A stretch of DNA of 64,000 bases from Betaproteobacteria bacterium GR16-43 (GCA_001953215.1 CP019169.1:4278001-4342000); one strand, 5' to 3'; shown: positions 37,718-47,906, counted from the stretch's first letter. Numbers and translations: made by a program. The notes: generated by a model not told the origin, from the letters alone.

Positions 37718-38356
37718 TCAGCCTTGTCCGATTTCCGCGGATCCGACGATGCGGGCACCCATGGCGCCCTCGATCGCTGCCTCGACCGCCAGGCGGGCCA
37801 CGCTGGAGACAGGACTGACCCGCGCCGACCGCGGCAGCAGCGGACCTGCAAGGCGCAGCAACGTCCCCGCGACACGCTCGAAGGGCCGGTATTCCGCGCG
37901 CTCGCCGTCCAGGAAGCCCGGCCGCAGGATCGTCAGCGACGGAAAGGCGAGGCGGCCGATCGCCTCCTCGACATCTCCCTTCGTTCGCGTGTAGAGAACG
38001 CGCGACCGGGAGTCGGCGCCCAGCGATGAGACCAGCGCGAACCGCGTAACGCCGGCCCCACGCAGGCGCTGCGCAACGGCCAGCACCAGATCGTGATCGA
38101 CGGCGCGAAAGGCCGCGTCGGAGCCGGCCGTCTTCCGCGTCGTCCCCAAGGCGCAGATCGCGCCGTCGGCACGCCAGCCCTCCGGCGCGACATCGGCAAC
38201 CAGCGCATCCAGCCGGGGATTCTCCAGGCGGACGTGAACCGGGAGCGGACGTCGAGTGGGCGCGATCACGCGCGTCACGCGCGCATCGGCCAGTGCCAGC
38301 GCCAAGGCCTGGCCGCCGACCAACCCGGTCGCGCCTGCAATGAACAGCGTCGTCAT
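37718..38356 (-). CDS. NAD(P)-binding Rossmann-fold protein (NmrA/HTATIP2-like SDR)
   Basis: Atypical short-chain dehydrogenase (212 aa) with the nucleotide motif FIAGATGLVGGQALALAL at the N-terminus. The central VSSLGADSRSRVLYTRTKGDVEEAI holds a YxxxK-like catalytic pair (Tyr-Thr-Arg-Thr-Lys), and SLTILRPGFLDGER is typical of the family. Probably cytosolic; substrate unknown. It stands alone between the CadC-like regulator and guaA, and is flanked by the two guaA-end repeats, so it may be an acquired gene. Confidence 0.82.
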   Translation of the reverse strand: MTTLFIAGATGLVGGQALALALADARVTRVIAPTRRPLPVHVRLENPRLDALVADVAPEGWRADGAICALGTTRKTAGSDAAFRAVDHDLVLAVAQRLRGAGVTRFALVSSLGADSRSRVLYTRTKGDVEEAIGRLAFPSLTILRPGFLDGERAEYRPFERVAGTLLRLAGPLLPRSARVSPVSSVARLAVEAAIEGAMGARIVGSAEIGQG

Positions 38357-38369
38357 TGCATCCCCCGCT

Positions 38370-39946
38370 TCACTCCCACTCGATGGTGGCGGGCGGCTTG
38401 CTCGAGATGTCGTAGGTGACGCGGTTGATCCCGCGCACTTCGTTGATGATGCGGTTCGACGCGCGGCCCAGGAGATCGTAGGGCAGCTCGGCCCAGTGCG
38501 CGGTCATGAAGTCGGAGGTCTGCACGGCGCGCATCGCCACCACGAAGTCGTACGTGCGCCCATCGCCCATGACGCCCACCGAACGCACCGGCAGGAACAC
38601 GACGAAAGCCTGGGCGACCTTGTCGTACCAGCTCGTGCCGTCCGCGTCCTTCGCGCGACGCAGCTCGTCGATGAAGATCGCATCGGCACGGCGCAGGAGA
38701 TCCGCGTATTCCGCTTTCACCTCGCCCAGGATCCGCACGCCCAGCCCCGGCCCCGGGAAGGGATGACGGAACACCATGTCGCGCGGCAGGCCGAGCGTGA
38801 GGCCAAGCGCGCGCACTTCGTCCTTGAAGAGTTCGCGCAACGGCTCGAGCAGCTTCAGGTGCAGCGACTCGGGAAGCCCACCCACGTTGTGGTGCGACTT
38901 GATCGTCACGGCCTTGCCAGTCTTCGAGCCCGCGGATTCGATCACGTCGGGATAGATCGTTCCCTGCGCGAGCCACTTGGCCTTCGGGAGCTTCTTCGCC
39001 TCGCGCTGGAACACCTCGACGAAGAGCCGGCCGATGATCTTGCGCTTCTGCTCCGGATCCTCGACGCCCTTCAGCTCGCGATAGAACTCCTCGGACGCGT
39101 TCACGCGATCGACCTTCACGCCCATGTGCCTGGCGAAAGTCTCCATCACCTGGTCGCCCTCGCCCAGGCGCAGCAGGCCCGTGTCGACGAAGATGCAGGA
39201 GAGCTGCGGGCCGATGGCCTTGTGGATCAGCGCCGCGGCGACCGCGGAATCGACGCCGCCGGAAAGGCCGAGGATCACTTCGTCCTGGCCCACCTGCTCG
39301 CGAATGCGCGCGATGGCTTGCGGCGCGAACTCCGGCATGTTCCAGCTCGAGCCCGCGCCGCAGATCTCGTGCACGAAGCGCCGGTAGATCTTCGTGCCCT
39401 GCTTCGTGTGCGTGACTTCGGGGTGGAACTGCACCGCGTAGAACTCGCGATCCGGATCGAACATGCCCGCGATCGGGCACGCCTCGTTGGACGCCATCAG
39501 CTGGAAGCCGGGGGGCAGCGCGGTGACCTTGTCGCCGTGGCTCATCCAGACATCGAGGCAGCCCTCGCCGTTCGCGCCCTGCCGGTCCTGGATGCCCTCC
39601 AGCAGCTTCGAGTGGCCCCGCGCGCGCACTTCCGCGTAGCCGAACTCGCGCACCTTGCCGTTCTCGACGCCGCCACCCAATTGCGCGGCCATGGTCTGCA
39701 TGCCGTAGCAGATGCCCAGGACCGGGACGCCGTGCTTGAAGACGTACGGGTCGGCCTTGAGCGTGCCCTCGTCGAGCGCCGAGGCGTGGCTGCCCGAGAG
39801 GATGATCCCCTTCGGGTCGTAGTCGCGGATGAACTTCTCGCCGACGTCGTTGGGATGCAGCTCGCAGTAGACGCCGGCCTCGCGGATGCGGCGTGCAATG
39901 AGCTGCGTGACTTGCGAACCGAAGTCGAGGATGAGGATGCGGTCCA

Positions 39947-39947
<1 letters not shown>
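38370..39947 (-). CDS. guaA: GMP synthase (glutamine-hydrolysing)
   Basis: Converts XMP to GMP using glutamine and ATP (525 aa). The N-terminal class I amidotransferase has its nucleophile at Cys80 (LGICYGMQ); the PP-loop [13 protein letters not shown] marks the ATP pyrophosphatase domain, followed by the C-terminal dimerisation domain ending IEWE. The start shares one base with the guaB stop (TGATG), so guaB-guaA is an operon. Its last codons are the right copy of the repeat discussed at 37688-37706. Confidence 0.97.
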
Positions 39948-41497
<1,550 letters not shown>

Positions 41498-41500
41498 TCA

Positions 41501-41529
41501 TTGACGTTCCAGTCGTTTCTCGATAAGGT
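41501..41529 (+). promoter_or_regulatory. Promoter of small lipoprotein gene
   Basis: TTGACG (41501-41506), 17-base spacer, TAAGGT (41524-41529) on the plus strand. The predicted transcription start coincides with the ATG at 41537, so the message may be leaderless. It lies back to back with the guaBA promoter in a 129-base divergent gap. Confidence 0.6.
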
Positions 41530-41536
41530 TTGCTAA

Positions 41537-41935
41537 ATGCTTGAAACTTCACAGGTTTGCGCCGCTGCAGTTCGGGGCCTCGGAAGGAGTGTTGCGGCGT
41601 GGCTGGCGATCGGCATGCTGGGTCTGTTGAGCACGGGCTGCACGACGCCGGACCCGGTGAAATCGACCGAGCCGATCGTCGCGAACCCCGCGCCGCCTCC
41701 GCCGGATAGCGCCGCGCTCGAGCAGGAAGCCCGGGCGATGCTCGCGCAGGCGGAGACCGACATCCAGCGCGCGCGTGCCAAGCGTGCGCTGTGGCTGAAG
41801 GCCTGGGAATCGCTGGTGCAGGCGCGACAAGCTGCGGCGGTGAAGGACAGCGCCGCCACGGTACGGCATGCAAGAAAAGCGAGCGAGCTGGCCCTGCTCG
41901 GATTGGAACAGCTGGCCTACCCGGCCGTGAATTGA
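41537..41935 (+). CDS. Small hypothetical lipoprotein, 132 aa
   Basis: The N-terminus has a long n-region and a hydrophobic stretch ending in the lipobox LLSTGC (Cys35), so it is probably an outer-membrane-directed lipoprotein. A proline-rich linker (PAPPPPD) leads into a helical domain (about 55-128, EQEARAMLAQAETDIQRARAKRAL) with coiled-coil character. No family recognised. No ribosome site is visible before ATG 41537, consistent with a leaderless transcript. It precedes the DUF4124 gene by 26 bases. Confidence 0.7.
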   Translation: MLETSQVCAAAVRGLGRSVAAWLAIGMLGLLSTGCTTPDPVKSTEPIVANPAPPPPDSAALEQEARAMLAQAETDIQRARAKRALWLKAWESLVQARQAAAVKDSAATVRHARKASELALLGLEQLAYPAVN

Positions 41936-41961
41936 ACGAAACGCGAAGGAGGAGAACTTCG

Positions 41962-42411
41962 ATGAAACGCATCCTGATCGCCGCGACGATGTTCTTCGTC
42001 GCCCTGCCGGCCGTGGCACAGCTCTACAAGTGGGTCGACAAGGACGGCAAGACGATCTACTCCGATACGCCTCCGCCCAACCAGGACTCCAAGCAACTGA
42101 GCGTGGGCACGGGAACGACGAGCGCCCCGGCCGCGCCGGCCAAGAGCGCGGTCGCACGCGACAAGGAACTGGAGAAGGGCCGCCAGGAGTCGCGCGAGGC
42201 CGAGAAGAAGGCGAACGACGCGGCCAATCTCCAGGCGACGCGCGACGAGAACTGCCGGAGGATGCGCGTGCAATACCAGACCTTCGTCGACGGCGGCCGC
42301 CTCATCAAGTACAACGACAAGGGCGAACGCGAGATGCTCGATGACGACCAGATCGCGGCTGAAAAAGAGAAGGTCCGCGTCGGCATGGAAGACGCCTGCA
42401 AGAAACCCTGA
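41962..42411 (+). CDS. DUF4124 domain-containing exported protein
   Basis: Exported protein (149 aa) with signal peptide MKRILIAATMFFVALPAVAQ. It is followed directly by the DUF4124 core LYKWVDKDGKTIYSDTPPP. Residues 60-110 form a highly charged helix (DKELEKGRQESREAEKKANDA), probably a coiled coil; two cysteines lie in the C-terminal part. A perfect ribosome site (AAGGAGG) precedes the ATG. DUF4124 proteins are common in beta- and gammaproteobacteria and are thought to work in the periplasm; their role is unknown. Confidence 0.88.
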   Translation: MKRILIAATMFFVALPAVAQLYKWVDKDGKTIYSDTPPPNQDSKQLSVGTGTTSAPAAPAKSAVARDKELEKGRQESREAEKKANDAANLQATRDENCRRMRVQYQTFVDGGRLIKYNDKGEREMLDDDQIAAEKEKVRVGMEDACKKP

Positions 42412-42458
42412 ACGAAGGACCCGGTAGCGGACCGGGACTCCCAACTCCAATCCCCGCC

Positions 42459-44798
42459 ATGGCGCGCACAAGCATCCCATCCCGGTTCCGCTTCAGCGCG
42501 TCGCTGCTGGCGCTGTCGGTCGCGCTCGCCGCGACCGCGCAAACGCTCGGCGACCTCGAGGTTCGCTCGGCGCCGGGCGAACCCCTGGATGCCACGATCG
42601 CGCTGGGCACCGCCGCCGGCGCGGCCGTCGGCACCGACTGCATCTTCCTGTCGCGCGGTGCGCCCGAGGACGGCCCTTTCATCACGCGTGCGAATGTCGC
42701 GGTCTTCGAAGTGGGTGGCGAACGCTTCGTGCGGCTGAAGTCCGAGCAGCCCGTGAACGACCGCAAGGCCCGGATGCGCATCGTCGTGCGCTGCCCCGGC
42801 CAACCCCACGTCGCCTATCGCGAGTACCGCGATCTCTTCGAGGCGCGCGCGCAAGTCTCCGCGCCGGTACCTCCCGCGGTGTCCGCGGGGCCCGGCGTTG
42901 CGCCTGCTGCAGCTCCCTCTTCCGGCGCCGGTGCATTGCCGGTGCGTGCCGGCGACACGATGGCTTCCCTCGCCGCGCTGCTGCTCCCGCGGCAGCCCGC
43001 GGCCCAGCAGGCGTATGTCCAGGCCCTTCGCGAAGCCAACCCCTCCCTGGCGGCACTCGGCGCGAAGGATCCGATCCCGCAGGACGCCATCGTCGCGCTT
43101 CCCGACCTTCGCTCGGTGCCGCGCGGCCCCGTGGCGTCCTCGCCAAGGGTGGCGGCGCAGGCCGACATGAAGCCCGGGGCGGAATCGCCTGCGCCCGCGA
43201 AGATTGCGAAGGCGCCCGAGCCGGCGAGGGCACGCGCACCCGACAAGGCATCGCCACCTGCGAAGGCACCGCCTCCCACGAAGGCGGCGCGAGCGGGCCG
43301 GCCCGCGGATTCCGAGAGCCCGCCGTCGACATCGGGCTCCCCGAAGACCGCCGCGAAGTCCGTGGCGGCGCCTGCGCGCGTGGCGAGCGGCGACGAGCGA
43401 CCGGTCCTTCGCCTTTCGGGCGCGCAGATGGACCTCGCGCCGAGCCGAAGCATCGACGACGCCGGGCGCGCGAAGTTGCGCGAACGCCTGCTCGTCCTCG
43501 ACAGCGACGACCAGGTCGCCGCATTGCTGTCGCTCCGCGACAGCTTGAAACGCCTCGAAGGCCGCGTGGCCGAACTGCAGCTCAAGATCTCCGGCATGCC
43601 CGCGACGATGCCTCGGGCCGATCCGGCCCCGGTGAAAGTCGAAGCGCCCGCACCCGTGAAGGCCGAAGCGCCCGCGAAGCCCGAGCCTCCGAAACCTGAA
43701 CCTCCGAAGGCCGAAGCTCCGAAGCCCGAGCCCGCGAAGATCGAGGCGCCGAAAGTCGAATCGGCGAGGATCGAACCTCCGGTGGTCGTGGTTGCGGAAG
43801 CGGCCGCGCCGAAATCCGAACCGGTCGCACCGAAATCCGAAGCTGTCGCGCCGAAAGCCGAGCCCACCGTCGAACCGGTGCAGAAGACCGAGTCCACTCC
43901 GAAAGCCGTGGCCAGGCCGACGCCGCGAGCGGCCGTGGAGCCGTCGTGGGGCGTCGTGGAGTGGCTCTGGGTCGTGGCGATCGGCGGAATGCTGCTCGCC
44001 CTGTGGCTCGCGTGGAGCCTCTGGCGCCGCCGTGCCTACGCCGAGGAGGAATTGCCCGAGATTCCCGAGCCCGATTCGGGGACCGTACTCGGCCCGAACA
44101 CGGAGCCGCCGGACGACAAGCACATCGACATCGGCGAGCCCGTGCACGCCGGAGCCCTCGAGGGGCGGCGCCGCGAGATCGACAGCGACGCAACCCTGGC
44201 GACCGAGGTCCACGGCACCGACCCGGCCGAACTGCGCCGCCGGTACATCGAGGAGCGCTTCCCCGAGATCGCGCACGGAACCATCGACCTCGCCGACGCC
44301 GGGTCCGTCGTGAAATCGGCGCGCCTCTTCTACGAGGAAGGCGCCGTGCCGCGCGCGATCGAGCTGCTGCAGCTCGCCACCGAAGAGCACCCCGGCGAGG
44401 CGCGCACGTGGCTGGCGCTTTTCGAGATCTACCGCCTCGAGCGCATGACCACGCCGTTCGCCGATCTCGCGCAGCGCTTCCGCGACCGGCATGGCCACAC
44501 CGAGAACTGGCGAAAGGTGCAGTTCTTCGGCCGTGAGATCGATCCCGGCAACGTGCTGTACCGCGACATGACCGTGGGCATCGAGACCATCCGCTTCGAG
44601 GCCGGCAAGGCGCCCGCCGCCGAGACGTACGATCCGATCACCGAGAACTGGCTCAACGCCCCGGCGGATTTCGAGAACGAGCTGCTGGCGGTCGAATTGC
44701 GCCGCTCGCTGATGGACGAGGCGAAGCTCTCGGACGAAGACCTCGCGCCCAACCCGATGCCCGCCCTGCGCCGCGTCGACATGTTCACGGTCGCCTGA
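42459..44798 (+). CDS. FimV/HubP-like polar organiser protein
   Basis: Single-span inner-membrane protein (779 aa). In order: signal peptide (about 1-27); a FimV N-terminal beta domain opening LGDLEVRSAPGEPLDATI; a LysM-like peptidoglycan-binding module (about 160-215, VRAGDTMASLAALLLP); a long Pro/Lys/Glu/Ala linker; one transmembrane helix (about 503-525); and a cytosolic TPR-like part (about 600-700, TWLALFEIYRLE). FimV proteins localise type IV pilus and polar factors. Here pilus genes are absent and the next gene, four bases on, encodes an unknown partner. Confidence 0.75.
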   Translation: MARTSIPSRFRFSASLLALSVALAATAQTLGDLEVRSAPGEPLDATIALGTAAGAAVGTDCIFLSRGAPEDGPFITRANVAVFEVGGERFVRLKSEQPVNDRKARMRIVVRCPGQPHVAYREYRDLFEARAQVSAPVPPAVSAGPGVAPAAAPSSGAGALPVRAGDTMASLAALLLPRQPAAQQAYVQALREANPSLAALGAKDPIPQDAIVALPDLRSVPRGPVASSPRVAAQADMKPGAESPAPAKIAKAPEPARARAPDKASPPAKAPPPTKAARAGRPADSESPPSTSGSPKTAAKSVAAPARVASGDERPVLRLSGAQMDLAPSRSIDDAGRAKLRERLLVLDSDDQVAALLSLRDSLKRLEGRVAELQLKISGMPATMPRADPAPVKVEAPAPVKAEAPAKPEPPKPEPPKAEAPKPEPAKIEAPKVESARIEPPVVVVAEAAAPKSEPVAPKSEAVAPKAEPTVEPVQKTESTPKAVARPTPRAAVEPSWGVVEWLWVVAIGGMLLALWLAWSLWRRRAYAEEELPEIPEPDSGTVLGPNTEPPDDKHIDIGEPVHAGALEGRRREIDSDATLATEVHGTDPAELRRRYIEERFPEIAHGTIDLADAGSVVKSARLFYEEGAVPRAIELLQLATEEHPGEARTWLALFEIYRLERMTTPFADLAQRFRDRHGHTENWRKVQFFGREIDPGNVLYRDMTVGIETIRFEAGKAPAAETYDPITENWLNAPADFENELLAVELRRSLMDEAKLSDEDLAPNPMPALRRVDMFTVA
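43625..43870 (+). repeat. Degenerate tandem repeat encoding the FimV-like linker
   Basis: About 240 bases made of imperfect repeats of a unit encoding KAEAPKPEP-like residues (PVKAEAPAKPEPPKPEPPK and variants). The protein product is a disordered, extended linker between the periplasmic LysM module and the membrane helix. Such repeats readily change length by slippage. Confidence 0.7.
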
Positions 44799-44801
44799 AC
44801 C

Positions 44802-46406
44802 GTGGAAGCCGCCGCCTTCCCCGTCGACGTCGAGCGCGTGCTCGAGCAGAAGACCGTGCGGGACGCGACGTCGCGCGCGCTGTTCCTCGCCGCCATCCGC
44901 GAGCTGGGGCGCGAGAACGGGCCGTTCACCATCGACCGCCTCGAGCAGTTCATGCGCGTCGAGGAGCATTTCCAGGCGCTGCTGATCTACGACCAGCTCG
45001 ACTTCCTGCGCCAGCCGTTCTCGGCGATGGAGGCCGAGCGCGACTTCGCGCTGAACGTCCAGCGCATCTGCCTCGAAGGCGCCAACGGGTTCCAGCGCTA
45101 CCTGCGCACGCGCAACCAATGGGCCGAGACGCGCGAAGCGGTGGACGCCATGTTCCGCGTGACCGGCCTCGCCGTGCATGCGATCCACTCCTACGTGAAG
45201 TGGGGCTACTTCCTCAATGAAGCCGGCCGCACGACCCCGTGGAAGCAACTGCACGCGCTCTACGGCCTGGCCGAGTCCGATGGCTACGCGCAGGTGCCCT
45301 TCGTGCTGCATCCCTCGCAGCCGAGCTTCAAGCCCTCGGTGCAGTCGCTCTACCTGCGCACGCTGATCCTGGACCTCCTCAACACGGGCAACCTCTCCAA
45401 GGTGCAGATCGAGATCGCGGACGGCTGGTATTCGTCCTGGTGCAGCGACTACGCGCTCGACACCACGCTGTCCACGCGCCAGCACCTGTTCTACGTGGAC
45501 CTCGCTTCCGAGTCGGGCATGCACATCCTGCGCAAGGACAGCCACGGCGACTCGGTGCGCTACGTCCGCGCCGACGGCCTGAAGGCCCAGATCGAGGAAG
45601 TGCAGGCGGGGCTGCGCCACGGACGCCTCTACGCGGGCTACGGAGCCGGCGCCGTGTTCCCGGTCGAGGAGCACGTCGCGCTGCTCGAGATCATCGAGAA
45701 GCTCTATCACTCGATCCTCGCGGGCAGCGAGAACCGCATCGAGGAGCGCACGCACTACGAAGACCGCGAGGTCGACGTGGCCATCGGCATCGAACTCGTG
45801 ATGCGCAAGCTGCGCGAACCGCCGCGACCCGCGCCGCCCCCGGCCGCGCTCGCGCCTGCGTCCGCTCCAACGATTGACCCCCCGTCGTCGGGCCTGTCCC
45901 TCGAGGCCGTCCCAGCACCCGCCGTTCTCGGTGCCGCGCCGGCACCGGTCGAAGATCCGGATTTCACCCGGCTGCGCGTGCTCGACCTCTCCTCGAAAGG
46001 CTATGGCCTGCTCGTCGACCGGCTCACGAGCGACGCGATCCTGCTGAACGGCATCCTCGGGTTGCGCGACCAGGAAAACGGCGGCCTCATCGTGGGGCAG
46101 GTCGTGCGCAAGCTGCCGAACCGGGTTCGCGGCGAGATGTTGCTGGGCGTCGAAGTGCTCTCCTACCGGCCCCTGCCCATTTCACTGAAGCGCGAAGGGG
46201 CCGAGGCGGTGCAGGCGCTCTTCCTGCCCGGCGCGGAGAAGAACGGCCGCCACGATGCGATCCTCGTGCGCGTCTCCGACTTCGCGCCCGACAGGATCTT
46301 CGTCCTCGCCTCCGGCGGCGGCGACTACCAGCTGCGCCTGAATCGCATCATCAAGAAGGGCGCGGACTGGATCACCGTGCGCTTCGAGATCGTCGCGCGC
46401 GCCTAG
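44802..46406 (+). CDS. Hypothetical protein with possible PilZ-like C-terminal domain
   Basis: Cytosolic protein (534 aa) from a GTG start four bases after the FimV-like gene. Residues 1-340 are mainly helical and unrecognised. A Pro/Ala linker (about 345-385) follows, then a beta-rich C-terminal domain. That domain contains LRVLDLSSKGYGLLVD, which resembles the DxSxxG half of a PilZ (cyclic-di-GMP-binding) motif; a canonical RxxxR is not clearly present before it. Strict spacing with the FimV-like gene suggests they work together, perhaps in polar or surface-related signalling. Function not established. Confidence 0.7.
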   Translation: MEAAAFPVDVERVLEQKTVRDATSRALFLAAIRELGRENGPFTIDRLEQFMRVEEHFQALLIYDQLDFLRQPFSAMEAERDFALNVQRICLEGANGFQRYLRTRNQWAETREAVDAMFRVTGLAVHAIHSYVKWGYFLNEAGRTTPWKQLHALYGLAESDGYAQVPFVLHPSQPSFKPSVQSLYLRTLILDLLNTGNLSKVQIEIADGWYSSWCSDYALDTTLSTRQHLFYVDLASESGMHILRKDSHGDSVRYVRADGLKAQIEEVQAGLRHGRLYAGYGAGAVFPVEEHVALLEIIEKLYHSILAGSENRIEERTHYEDREVDVAIGIELVMRKLREPPRPAPPPAALAPASAPTIDPPSSGLSLEAVPAPAVLGAAPAPVEDPDFTRLRVLDLSSKGYGLLVDRLTSDAILLNGILGLRDQENGGLIVGQVVRKLPNRVRGEMLLGVEVLSYRPLPISLKREGAEAVQALFLPGAEKNGRHDAILVRVSDFAPDRIFVLASGGGDYQLRLNRIIKKGADWITVRFEIVARA

Positions 46407-46687
46407 CGGCGGCGGCGCGGCGCTTCGCGGGCACGCGCACGGCGCACCTGCTTCGGATCCGCGATGAGCGGCCGGTAGAGTTCCACGCGATCGCCCTCCC
46501 GAAGCCGCGCGTCCGCGGCACAGGGCCGCGACCAGATCCCCACGCGACACGCAGCGACATCGAGGGTCGGATAGCGTCGCTCGAGGTGCGCCGCGGCAAG
46601 CGCATCCGCCACCGTCGCGCCCTCGGGAAGATCCAGTTCGTGGATGTCCTGGTGGTCGGCCCACGCGATCGCGAGCAACACCTTCAC
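46403..46687 (-). CDS. RnfH family protein (ratB)
   Basis: Ubiquitin-like beta-grasp protein (94 aa) starting at GTG 46687 (KVLLAIAWADHQDIHELDLPEGATVADALAAA). The C-terminus is very basic (RRARAREAPRRRR). RnfH/RatB proteins are almost always paired with RatA, as here; the role is unclear. The start overlaps the ratA stop by four bases (GTGA), and its 3' end overlaps the convergent 534-aa gene by four bases. Confidence 0.9.
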   Translation of the reverse strand: MKVLLAIAWADHQDIHELDLPEGATVADALAAAHLERRYPTLDVAACRVGIWSRPCAADARLREGDRVELYRPLIADPKQVRRARAREAPRRRR

Positions 46688-47118
46688 GGCTGCATCACCT
46701 CGTCGGCGCGCTGCACGAAGCGCTCGACCAGCGTCTCGAGGATGTGGCCGAAGACCGGGCCCAGCAAGGTGTCGAGCGCCCGGCTGTCGAAGCCGTAATC
46801 GAGCGCGAACTCGACGCGGCAGCCCGATTCGCCCAGCGCCACGAAGCGCCAGTGGCCCTGGAAGCGCTCGAAGGGGCCCTCGACGAACGCGAGGTGCATC
46901 CACTCGGGCGACTCCTTGCTGTTGCGCGTGGTGAACGCGCTTCGCAGGCCGTGGAAGTCCACCTCGACGCGCGCCTCGGTCACGGCGGGCGTGCGCTCGA
47001 TGACGGCCGCGCCGGCGCACCAGGGCAGGAACTCCGGGTAGCGTTCCACGCCGTCCACGAGGTCGAACATGGCCGACGCCGGGTGCTGGACGATCACGGA
47101 TTTGCGTACGGTCGGCAT
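46684..47118 (-). CDS. ratA: RatA family START-domain protein (ribosome/ubiquinone-associated)
   Basis: Small SRPBCC/COQ10-type domain protein (144 aa): the N-terminus reads VRKSVIVQHPASAMFDLVDGVERYPEFLPWC, the hallmark of the RatA/Coq10 family. In E. coli RatA was described as blocking 70S assembly; Coq10 homologues bind ubiquinone, so a respiratory role is equally possible. It precedes rnfH and is divergent from smpB with only 14 bases between starts, so its promoter must overlap the smpB gene or its start. Confidence 0.92.
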   Translation of the reverse strand: MPTVRKSVIVQHPASAMFDLVDGVERYPEFLPWCAGAAVIERTPAVTEARVEVDFHGLRSAFTTRNSKESPEWMHLAFVEGPFERFQGHWRFVALGESGCRVEFALDYGFDSRALDTLLGPVFGHILETLVERFVQRADEVMQP

Positions 47119-47132
47119 GAGAGAATTATCGT

Positions 47133-47579
47133 ATGAGCATCGCCGAAAACAGGAAGGCGTTCCACGACTACTTCATCGAGGAGCGCTACGAGGCCGGCCT
47201 CGTCCTCGAGGGCTGGGAGGTGAAGGCCATCCGCGCGGGCCGCGTGCAGCTGAAGGAGGCGTACGTCGTCCTGAATGCCGCCGAGCCCTTCATCATCGGC
47301 ATGCACGTGAGCGCGCTTCCGACCGCCTCCACGCACGTGAACCCGGACCCCGTGCGCTCGAGGAAGCTCCTGCTCAACGCCGAGGAGATCCGCAAGCTGA
47401 TCGGCAAGGTGGAGCAGAAAGGCTACACGCTGGTGCCCCTGAACCTGCACTACAAGGGCGGCCGCGTGAAGCTGGAGATCGGCCTCGCCAAGGGCAAGAA
47501 GCAACACGACAAGCGCGAGAGCGAGAAGGAACGCGACTGGCAGCGGGAGCAGCAGCAGCTCCTGCGTACCAAGGCCTAG
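47133..47579 (+). CDS. smpB: SsrA-binding protein SmpB
   Basis: Partner of tmRNA in rescue of stalled ribosomes (148 aa). Core motifs are [31 protein letters not shown] in pieces, MHVSAL and [14 protein letters not shown]. The basic tail ([17 protein letters not shown]) reaches into the mRNA channel. The classical divergent pairing with ratA is preserved. A bidirectional intrinsic terminator lies at 47613-47636. The ssrA gene itself is not in the window. Confidence 0.97.
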   Translation: MSIAENRKAFHDYFIEERYEAGLVLEGWEVKAIRAGRVQLKEAYVVLNAAEPFIIGMHVSALPTASTHVNPDPVRSRKLLLNAEEIRKLIGKVEQKGYTLVPLNLHYKGGRVKLEIGLAKGKKQHDKRESEKERDWQREQQQLLRTKA

Positions 47580-47612
47580 CCGGGCGCGCCCGGAGAAGCG
47601 CCCAGAAAAGCG

Positions 47613-47636
47613 AAAGGCCCGATCGCTCGGGCCTTT
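47613..47636. terminator. Bidirectional terminator between smpB and tRNA-His
   Basis: AAAGGCCCGA (47613-47622) pairs perfectly with TCGGGCCTTT (47627-47636) around TCGC. It lies 33 bases after the smpB stop and nine bases beyond the 3' end of tRNA-His on the other strand, so it can serve both. The T tails are short in both directions. Confidence 0.85.
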
Positions 47637-47644
47637 CATGTCGG

Positions 47645-47720
47645 TGGGGTGGCTGATGGGGTTCGAACCCACGACAACCGGAATCACAATCCGGGACTCT
47701 ACCGCTGAGCTACAGCCACC
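47645..47720 (-). tRNA. tRNA-His (anticodon GTG)
   Basis: Cloverleaf folds on the minus strand: acceptor GTGGCTG/CAGCCAC preceded by the extra G-1 that marks tRNA-His, the D-arm box TAGCTCAGCGGTAGAG, anticodon loop TTGTGAT in a CCCGG/CCGG-type stem, and T-loop GGTTCGAACCC. Discriminator C and an encoded CCA (47647-47645) complete it. Confidence 0.96.
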
Positions 47721-47733
47721 AAAGTGAAGCGAA

Positions 47734-47739
47734 ATTATA
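47734..47739 (-). promoter_or_regulatory. -10 box of tRNA-His
   Basis: A perfect TATAAT on the minus strand, 13 bases before the tRNA-His 5' end. No good -35 is seen. It shows that tRNA-His has its own promoter and is not only read from the tRNA-Pro/Arg unit further upstream. Confidence 0.6.
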
Positions 47740-47906
47740 ACAAATTGACCCGGCTTCCCGGTCTTTTCCCGCAGGGGGAATAGCGCGGCCTCGCGGCTGT
47801 TTGCCTTCCGGGCCCGGTTCCAAAACGAAGGCCCCGTCAGCCAATGACCTCCGGCGCGCACCCGATGGGCCCATCCGGCCCCTCGCCAACCAGCGAAGGA
47901 GTGACC

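Noticed and set aside
43625-43870. Regular repeats considered as a CRISPR-like or minisatellite array
   Set aside because: The unit varies and stays in one reading frame encoding a KAEAPKPEP linker; there are no constant repeats with unique spacers and no cas genes.
42057-45755. A 1232-codon minus-strand open frame over the FimV-like region
   Set aside because: Repetitive Arg/Gly/Phe-rich composition mirrors the Pro/Lys/Glu linker on the plus strand; plus-strand frames have proper starts, ribosome sites and recognisable domains.
46684-47118. RatA/RnfH as a toxin-antitoxin pair
   Set aside because: The family was once annotated as toxin-antitoxin, but the START-like fold and universal pairing beside smpB fit a housekeeping role at least as well, so I did not call it a defence or toxin system.
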